This document shows positions 1 through 4,336 of a DNA stretch of 6,555 nt, piece after piece. Numbering within the stretch: position 1 is the stretch's first letter; each line of letters opens with the position of its first letter. The stretch is from Actinomycetota bacterium. Lineage in GTDB: Bacteria > Actinomycetota > Actinomycetes > Actinomycetales > Actinomycetaceae. The position numbers and the translations under genes are program-made. The stretch is taken from NCBI GenBank assembly GCA_019425105.1, contig JAHYYD010000120.1, forward strand, positions 1 through 6,555, in the 5' to 3' direction. The notes under the pieces are model-generated. The model had not been told where the DNA came from. It saw only the letters and a list, made by a program, of their open reading frames with translations, and ran no database searches.

Positions 1-2808
1 CGCTGGGTGGACTTCGAGCACGACTACAAGACGCTCGACATGTCCTACACCGAGTCCGTGCTGTGGGCCTTCAAGCAGCTCTACGACAAGGGCCTGGCCT
101 ACCAGGGCCACCGCGTCCTGCCCTACTGCTGGAATGACCGCACGCCGCTGAGCAACCACGAGCTCAAGATGGACGACGACGTGTACCAGGACCGCACCGA
201 CAACACGGTGACGGTTGGCCTGCGTCTCGAACAGAAACTGCGTGAGGACTCGGCGCGCCCCGAGCTGGCGCTCATCTGGACGACCACGCCCTGGACCCTG
301 CCCTCGAACTCGGCCGTCGCCGTGGGCCCGGAGATCGAGTACTCCCTCGTCGAGGTCGCCTCCGACCACGAGGGGAACCTCGCCGGCGAGCGCGTCCTCA
401 TCGCCACCGACCTGATTCCCGCTTACGCCAAGGAGCTGGGCGAGGAACCCACCGTGGTCGCCACCTACAAGGGCAGCGAGCTGGTGGGCACCCACTACCA
501 CCCGATCTACGACTACTTCGACACCCCCGAGCGCCGCGCTGAAGGGGCCGCCCCCGGCCCCAACGGTTGGTCCATCATCGCCGCCGACTACGTGACGACC
601 ACGGACGGCACCGGCCTCGTCCACCAGGCTCCCGCCTTCGGTGAGGACGATATGTGGACGTGCATGGAGTACAACATCGGCATGGTCCTGCCTGTCGACG
701 AGGGTGGCGTCTTCACCTCCGAGGTGCCCGACTACGAGGGCATGCAGATCTTTGACGCGAACCGCTACGTGGTCGCCGACCTGCGCGAGCAGGGTGGCCC
801 CATCGCGCGCCGTGCCCCCGAGATCCGCGCCGTGCTCGTGCGCGAGAAGTCCTACGTGCACTCCTACCCGCACTGCTGGCGCTGCCGCAAGCCCCTCATG
901 TACAAGGCCGTGTCCTCGTGGTTCGTGCGTGTGACCCAGATCCGTGACCGCATGGTCGAGCTCAACCAAGAGATCACCTGGACTCCCGCGCACACCAAGG
1001 ATGGCATCTTCGGCAAGTGGCTGGAGGGTGCCCGCGACTGGTCGATTTCGCGTAACCGCTTCTGGGGCGCGCCGATCCCCGTGTGGGTCTCGGACGATCC
1101 GGCCTACCCGCGCACCGACGTCTACGGCTCCATCGCGGAGCTTGAGGCCGACTTCGGCGTGAAGGTCACGGATTTCCACCGTCCGTTCATTGATCAGCTC
1201 ACGCGCCCGAACCCGGACGACCCGACGGGCAAGTCGACGATGCGTCGTATCTCCGACGTGTTCGACTGCTGGTTCGAGTCCGGTTCGATGCCCTTCGCGC
1301 AGGTGCACTACCCGTTCGAAAACCAGGAATGGTTCGAGAACCACTACCCGGGCGACTTCATCGTCGAGTACATCGGCCAGACGCGCGGCTGGTTCTACAC
1401 GCTGCACGTCCTGGCGACCGCGCTCTTCGATCGCCCCGCGTTCCGCTCCTGCGTCTCCCACGGCATCGTGCTGGGTGACGACGGCCTGAAGATGAGTAAG
1501 TCGCTGCGTAACTACCCGGACGTGGCAGAGGTGTTCAACAAGTACGGCTCCGACGCGATGCGTTGGTTCCTCATGTCGAGCCCGGTCGTGCGCGGCGGCA
1601 ACCTGATCGTTAAGGAGGAGTCGATTCGCGACACTGTCCGTCAGGTGCTGCTGCCGATCTGGAACACGTACTACTTCTTCACGCTGTACGCGGGCGCCTG
1701 CAACAAGGGCGAGGGCTACGAGGCCAAGCGTATCGATCTGTCCTCGCCCGAGGCCGTGGCCGCGCTGGCGCAGATGGACCGCTACCTGCTGGCCCACACC
1801 CGCACCCTCGCCGAGGACGTGCGCGGCGCGCTGGACGCCTATGACGTGGCCGGCGCGTGCGAGGCGGTTCGCGACTACCTCGACGTTCTGACGAACTGGT
1901 ACGTGCGTACCCAGCGTCAGCGTTTCTGGGACGAGGACAGCGCCGCGTTCGACACGCTGTACACGGCTCTCGTGACGCTCATGGAGCTGGCGGCGCCCCT
2001 GCTGCCGTTGCTGAGCGAGGAGGTCTGGCGTGGCCTGACGGGCGGCGAGTCCGTGCACCTGACGGACTTCCCGGTCATCGACGAGGCCGTGGACGCCCCC
2101 GAGCTGGTCGCCGCCATGGACGAGGTTCGTTCGATCGTGTCGGCTGCTCACGCGCTGCGCAAGACGCACCAGCTGCGCGTGCGCCAGCCGCTGGCGTCCC
2201 TGCAGGTCGTCTCCGAGTACTTTGGGGCCCTGGAGCCCTTCGCGGATCTCATCGCCTCCGAGGTGAACGTGAAGTCCGTGGTGTTCTCCGCTCCGCAGGA
2301 CTCGGGCCTGAGCGTCCGCACTGAGCTGTCCCTGAATCCGCGCGCCTTCGATCCGGCTGTCCGTAAGCTGACGAGCCAGCTGTTCAAGGCTCAGAAGTCC
2401 GGTGAGTGGGAGGTCGTGGACGGCCAGTGCCGTTTCGCCTCCGTCGAGCTGGACGGGGTGCCGCTGGTGCTCACGGGCGACATGTTCTCCGTGTCCACCT
2501 CCGTGGACGCCGCCGAGGGCCAGGTCGCGGACGTTCTGGCGTCGGGCACCTTCGTCGTGCTCGATACGGAGCTGACCCCCGAGCTCGAGGCCGAGGGCTA
2601 CGCCCGCGACGTCGTCCGCGCCGTTCAGGATGAGCGTAAGAACGCAGGCCTGCACATCGCGGACCGCATCGACCTGTCGCTGACCGTTCCTGCCGATCAC
2701 GTGGCCGACGTGGAGACCTGGCGCGACATGATCGCCGCCGAGACCCTCGCTCTGTCGCTGACGGTCAAGGCCGGCGACAAGCTCGCGGTGAGCGTCGCCA
2801 AGCACTGA
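1..2808 (+). CDS. ileS: Isoleucyl-tRNA synthetase, C-terminal 935 codons (5' end outside window)
   Basis: Cytoplasmic class I aminoacyl-tRNA synthetase that charges tRNA-Ile with isoleucine. The frame is open from base 1 (Arg-Trp-Val-Asp-Phe-Glu), so this is a 5'-truncated gene and the GTG at 7 is not its start. In fragment numbering: editing-domain motif WTTTPWTLPSN begins at 93; GTGLVHQAPAFGEDD of the editing pocket at 203-217; a HCWRC metal-ligand-like motif at 291-295; DCWFESGSMP at 422-431; GQTRGWFYTLHVL at 459-471; the KMSKS catalytic loop at 497-501 (bases 1489-1503). The anticodon-binding domain includes NWYV from 632. The N-terminal HIGH motif is missing; family lengths of about 1,040-1,110 suggest 100-180 residues lie upstream. 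The C-terminus lacks a CxxC zinc finger, which fits the eukaryote-like type 2 IleS usual in actinobacteria (family knowledge). It is followed by hairpin terminators and meets the next gene convergently. Identity is secure. Confidence 0.97.
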   Translation, partial: RWVDFEHDYKTLDMSYTESVLWAFKQLYDKGLAYQGHRVLPYCWNDRTPLSNHELKMDDDVYQDRTDNTVTVGLRLEQKLREDSARPELALIWTTTPWTLPSNSAVAVGPEIEYSLVEVASDHEGNLAGERVLIATDLIPAYAKELGEEPTVVATYKGSELVGTHYHPIYDYFDTPERRAEGAAPGPNGWSIIAADYVTTTDGTGLVHQAPAFGEDDMWTCMEYNIGMVLPVDEGGVFTSEVPDYEGMQIFDANRYVVADLREQGGPIARRAPEIRAVLVREKSYVHSYPHCWRCRKPLMYKAVSSWFVRVTQIRDRMVELNQEITWTPAHTKDGIFGKWLEGARDWSISRNRFWGAPIPVWVSDDPAYPRTDVYGSIAELEADFGVKVTDFHRPFIDQLTRPNPDDPTGKSTMRRISDVFDCWFESGSMPFAQVHYPFENQEWFENHYPGDFIVEYIGQTRGWFYTLHVLATALFDRPAFRSCVSHGIVLGDDGLKMSKSLRNYPDVAEVFNKYGSDAMRWFLMSSPVVRGGNLIVKEESIRDTVRQVLLPIWNTYYFFTLYAGACNKGEGYEAKRIDLSSPEAVAALAQMDRYLLAHTRTLAEDVRGALDAYDVAGACEAVRDYLDVLTNWYVRTQRQRFWDEDSAAFDTLYTALVTLMELAAPLLPLLSEEVWRGLTGGESVHLTDFPVIDEAVDAPELVAAMDEVRSIVSAAHALRKTHQLRVRQPLASLQVVSEYFGALEPFADLIASEVNVKSVVFSAPQDSGLSVRTELSLNPRAFDPAVRKLTSQLFKAQKSGEWEVVDGQCRFASVELDGVPLVLTGDMFSVSTSVDAAEGQVADVLASGTFVVLDTELTPELEAEGYARDVVRAVQDERKNAGLHIADRIDLSLTVPADHVADVETWRDMIAAETLALSLTVKAGDKLAVSVAKH

Positions 2809-2820
2809 GTGCTGTTACTG

Positions 2821-2858
2821 AGGCGGGCGGGTCGGGTGAAAGCCCGGCCCGCCCGCCT
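2821..2858 (+). terminator. Strong GC hairpin ending ileS
   Basis: Twelve bases after the ileS stop, arms 2821-2836 and 2843-2858 pair over 16 positions (15 Watson-Crick pairs and one T·G at 2832/2847) around a TGAAAG loop. No T tract follows (TGTATAGG), which is common for actinobacterial intrinsic terminators. It lies between convergent genes, so the stem could also slow transcripts from the minus-strand gene on the right. Confidence 0.75.
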
Positions 2859-2871
2859 GTATAGGTTGGGG

Positions 2872-2891
2872 CCGGGAGGAAAACCTCCCGG
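2872..2891. terminator. Second hairpin, perfect 8-bp stem with AAAA loop
   Basis: CCGGGAGG (2872-2879) pairs perfectly with CCTCCCGG (2884-2891) around AAAA. It sits 13 bases beyond the ileS terminator and 77 bases beyond the end of the minus-strand gene. Neither strand has a T tract after it. It is probably part of a two-way terminator block, but it could be a processing or stability element. Confidence 0.5.
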
Positions 2892-2892
2892 T

Positions 2893-2910
2893 CTCGTCGC
2901 TATCGACGAG
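2893..2910. terminator. Third hairpin, perfect 7-bp stem
   Basis: CTCGTCG (2893-2899) pairs with CGACGAG (2904-2910) around CTAT, starting one base after the previous hairpin. For transcripts of the minus-strand gene ending at 2969 it is the first clear hairpin, so it is a plausible terminator for that gene. It lacks a T tract, so the role rests on position and structure. Confidence 0.45.
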
Positions 2911-2968
2911 GTGTGGGAAGACTATTGCTCCTCCTGCGTGACAGCGATTGAATGCGTTGGCTACCTCG

Positions 2969-3388
2969 TTACTCGGCCGGCGGGACGTGCATCATGATCT
3001 CGATGGAGTCCATGAACTGGCACAACGACTTGTTGAACTTCTCGTAGTCGGTGTTCTGGTATTCTTCGCCGACGCGGCCCACCGCGACGTTGACGAAGGA
3101 CACCTGGTTGTGGAACACCAGCATGGCGGGCGCCTTGATGACGGGTGAGAAGCCGCGAATGGTGATGGAACCGGCCTCGGGGATTGCGAGGATCTCGTCG
3201 CGGGAGGAAATCTGGATGATTGCGTCATCGACCAGTACCTCGGGAGTGTCGGTGTTCGGGGAGACGCCGTGCATGAAGGGGAAGACACCGTGCACCCCCT
3301 TGAGCAGCCCCTCCCAGGGAACGCGGTAGGTGAGGTTAAAGGTGGAACGAATCCAGCCGGGTTCTTCAGTGAAGCCGATCAGAAGCAT
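2969..3388 (-). CDS. Unrecognised 139-aa protein
   Basis: I do not recognise this family. The chosen ATG at 3388 has AGGA seven bases upstream (ACAGGACGCACC-ATG). An in-frame ATG 14 codons further out, at 3430, has no good ribosome site and lies on a likely -10 element, so the shorter start is preferred. The protein starts MLLIGFTEEPGW and ends MMHVPPAE. Residues 50-106 alternate hydrophobic and polar residues with many Val/Ile, suggesting a beta-rich domain; about 110-130 (YEKFNKSLCQFMDSIEIM) looks helical. There is no signal peptide or membrane segment and only one Cys (123), so it is probably a small cytoplasmic protein. Hand counts of three 60-base lines give 55-62% G+C, lower than much of ileS (one counted line reaches 78%). 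It is convergent with ileS. Amino-acid balance and the ribosome site support a real gene; function is unknown. Confidence 0.8.
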   Translation of the reverse strand: MLLIGFTEEPGWIRSTFNLTYRVPWEGLLKGVHGVFPFMHGVSPNTDTPEVLVDDAIIQISSRDEILAIPEAGSITIRGFSPVIKAPAMLVFHNQVSFVNVAVGRVGEEYQNTDYEKFNKSLCQFMDSIEIMMHVPPAE

Positions 3389-3428
3389 GGTGCGTCCTGT
3401 CGTCGATGACGGTGATTGTGTGATCAGC

Positions 3429-3434
3429 ATCCTA
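3429..3434 (-). promoter_or_regulatory. Candidate -10 element for the 139-aa gene
   Basis: On the minus strand this reads TAGGAT within GATAGGATG, matching the TAnnnT form of bacterial -10 sites. It would start transcription near 3422 and give a leader of about 34 bases. No convincing -35 is visible. The same GATAGGAT octamer lies at a similar distance ahead of the 118-aa minus-strand gene, which strengthens the case slightly. Confidence 0.35.
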
Positions 3435-3552
3435 TCAGAGCTGTTGGGTCGCCGAGCATGACGAGAATCGTTGACCGCGGCCCGCCGCAGCCTCGTTGAT
3501 GAAACGGTATAGCCGTCCGGGAAAACGCGCCGAGGCCGGCGGATACGAACAC

Positions 3553-3653
3553 GCGGATAGGTTATGAGCATCTGGATAGGTTATGAGCATCTGGATAGGT
3601 TAATAACCTATCCGGAAGTGCGTAACCTATCCGGAAGTGCACAACCTATCCGC
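3553..3653. repeat. Mirror-symmetric array of six GGATAGGTTA boxes, 19-bp period
   Basis: Three direct boxes GGATAGGTTA start at 3555, 3574 and 3593. Three inverted boxes follow at 3604-3613, 3623-3632 (both TAACCTATCC) and 3642-3651 (CAACCTATCC, one change). Both arms repeat every 19 bases and the whole is symmetric about A3603; the middle pair forms a 21-base palindrome with ten-base arms. The left spacers are identical (TGAGCATCT twice), the right ones nearly so (GGAAGTGCG, GGAAGTGCA). A decayed further unit seems present on the left: GGATA at 3541-3545, then CGAACACGC. In a + strand RNA, positions 3553-3601 face 3605-3653 with 39 Watson-Crick pairs, 5 G·U pairs and 5 mismatches. It could be a regulator-binding array, a REP/BIME-like dispersed element, or a structured RNA or transcription barrier. 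No rep, transposase or cas gene is nearby. Confidence 0.9.
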
Positions 3654-3746
3654 ATGTGTGAGCGTCAACCGGGGAAATAACTGCTGTCCGACCAGCTGGG
3701 GCGTGGAGCAAAGCTCGTAATCGGTGGGACGTGAGGTGATGGGTGC

Positions 3747-4103
3747 TCAGCGCGCGGCGTCGATCGCTGCCTTCGCCGTCTTCAGGCCGACGCCGGTGCG
3801 GTCCCGGTAGGCCTTGACGGCGTTGAGAGTCCTGCCCTCGGCGATCATCTGGAGTTCGGCTGCGCTCAGCTCCGGGAACGAGGCCGTGGCCGAGTTGGGT
3901 GCACCGGCTGGAAAGGCGGGACCTGAGGCCTGCGGGACCGCTGCCTCGGGGGAGGGGAAGGACGATCCGGCGAGCGCCGTGACCCTGGCGTCCGCGTAAG
4001 CGGCACGCAGTCGCGCCTCGAGGTTCGCGACCTGTTCCTTCAGCTGGCGGTTTTCGGCGCGCAGCTCTTCGATTTCGCTAGCCTGACCAAACCACTTACC
4101 CAC
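3747..4103 (-). CDS. 118-aa leucine-zipper protein with L7/L12-like C-terminal motif
   Basis: The start is GTG at 4103, set by a perfect AAGGAGG six bases upstream; the open frame continues to 4676 but that part is antisense to folC. Residues 11-32 form a textbook heptad pattern: a = I11, N18, V25, L32; d = L14, L21, L28. Asparagine at an a position is typical of parallel two-stranded zippers such as GCN4, so the protein probably dimerises. Residues about 42-76 are a Pro/Ala/Ser-rich flexible linker. The C-terminus has LNAVKAYRDRTGVGLKTAKA (93-112), resembling the conserved VIKxVRxxTGLGLKEAK helices of ribosomal protein L7/L12. That short motif also occurs in small non-ribosomal proteins, often described by its resemblance to L7/L12 (family knowledge). 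At 118 residues with a zipper instead of the L7/L12 N-terminal domain, it is not the ribosomal protein itself. There is no signal or membrane segment. It is divergent from folC; partner and role are unknown. Confidence 0.85.
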   Translation of the reverse strand: MGKWFGQASEIEELRAENRQLKEQVANLEARLRAAYADARVTALAGSSFPSPEAAVPQASGPAFPAGAPNSATASFPELSAAELQMIAEGRTLNAVKAYRDRTGVGLKTAKAAIDAAR

Positions 4104-4109
4104 GTGTTG

Positions 4110-4116
4110 CCTCCTT
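4110..4116 (-). promoter_or_regulatory. Ribosome binding site fixing the GTG start of the 118-aa gene
   Basis: On the minus strand this is AAGGAGG, followed by CAACAC and then GTG at 4103. It is a perfect anti-16S match at ideal spacing and is the main reason for rejecting longer readings of the frame. Confidence 0.85.
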
Positions 4117-4140
4117 GAGGAGATTACCTTGATGGAAGCA

Positions 4141-4146
4141 ATCCTA
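4141..4146 (-). promoter_or_regulatory. Candidate -10 element for the 118-aa gene
   Basis: The minus strand reads GGATAGGATTG, with TAGGAT as a TAnnnT -10. Transcription would start near 4134, about 31 bases before the GTG. No -35 match is seen at 16-18 bases. The surrounding GGATAGG matches the first seven bases of the boxes in the array at 3553-3653. Confidence 0.35.
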
Positions 4147-4300
4147 TCCGTCTTCGCCAACCTGGTGCCGACGATCGGCCTGCGGCGAATACGAAGGTTC
4201 CCGGAGAAACCCGCCCCGGCCTCGTCGATGACGACGCGCGGACTGTGCGTGACAACGCGCCGTGACCGGCAGAACAAGCCGCCCGCGCGACCCAGCCCGG

Positions 4301-4306
4301 TAAAAT
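4301..4306 (+). promoter_or_regulatory. folC: Candidate -10 element for folC
   Basis: TAAAAT is one mismatch from TATAAT and is an A/T-rich hexamer in a G/C-rich stretch. It would start transcription near 4312, giving a leader of about 25 bases that carries the folC ribosome site. The expected -35 position shows no consensus. Confidence 0.4.
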
Positions 4307-4327
4307 AGCGAGGACACTGTGAGTAGC

Positions 4328-4332
4328 GGAGG
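4328..4332 (+). promoter_or_regulatory. folC: Ribosome binding site supporting the folC ATG at 4337
   Basis: GGAGG followed by AAAC and ATG. It lies inside the longer open frame that could begin at GTG 4319 and favours ATG 4337. It also supports translation of the unusual N-terminal extension, since no comparably good site is seen before internal GTG codons nearer the conserved domain. Confidence 0.75.
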
Positions 4333-4336
4333 AAAC

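Larger units (their letters stand above)
3389..3746. other. 358-base gene-free region containing the symmetric box array
   Basis: Between the start of the 139-aa gene and the end of the 118-aa gene there is no convincing coding sequence. The left part (3389-3540) holds the candidate -10 of the 139-aa gene and otherwise unremarkable GC-rich sequence. The centre (3553-3653) is the box array. The right part (3654-3746) has only a weak hairpin, GAGC-AAA-GCTC at 3706-3716, too short to be a convincing terminator for the 118-aa gene. Confidence 0.6.
4132..4308 (+). pseudogene. Doubtful 58-codon ORF, possibly a small membrane protein remnant
   Basis: An ATG at 4132, preceded by AGGAG at a nine-base spacing (4118-4122), opens a 58-codon frame ending at TAG 4306-4308, 28 bases before folC. 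The first 16 residues (MEAILSVFANLVPTIG) look like the start of a small membrane protein. From about residue 18 the sequence becomes Arg/Pro-rich, as expected of chance reading of GC-rich DNA. It overlaps the candidate promoter of the 118-aa gene and ends on the TAAAAT proposed as the folC -10. It may be a remnant whose transmembrane part was lost, a short leader ORF, or chance. Weak call. Confidence 0.25.

Noticed and set aside
1857..2324. 155-codon + frame inside ileS
   Set aside because: Shifted reading of the ileS anticodon-binding region; extremely Arg/Gly-rich with no motif.
2809..2997. 62-codon + frame directly after ileS
   Set aside because: It runs through the terminator hairpins, lacks a ribosome site and shows no protein-like sequence.
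3389..3571. Upstream extension of the 139-aa protein to starts at 3430 or 3571
   Set aside because: No good ribosome site; the added region covers the likely promoter and part of the repeat array.
3553..3653. CRISPR array
   Set aside because: Repeats are only 10 bases with 9-base spacers, spacers repeat, half the units are inverted, and no cas genes are present.
3553..3653. Plasmid-type iterons or a replication origin
   Set aside because: The 19-base period resembles iterons, but there is no rep gene, DnaA boxes or A/T-rich melting region, and the context is chromosomal housekeeping genes.
3541..3660. MITE or insertion sequence with terminal inverted repeats
   Set aside because: The symmetry runs through the whole element rather than just its ends, and no flanking target-site duplication is visible.
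3564..3680. 38-codon + strand ORF through the repeat array (MSIWIGYEHLDRL...)
   Set aside because: It is a by-product of the tandem units being open in this frame; it lacks a ribosome site, and DNA symmetry rather than protein constraint explains the sequence.
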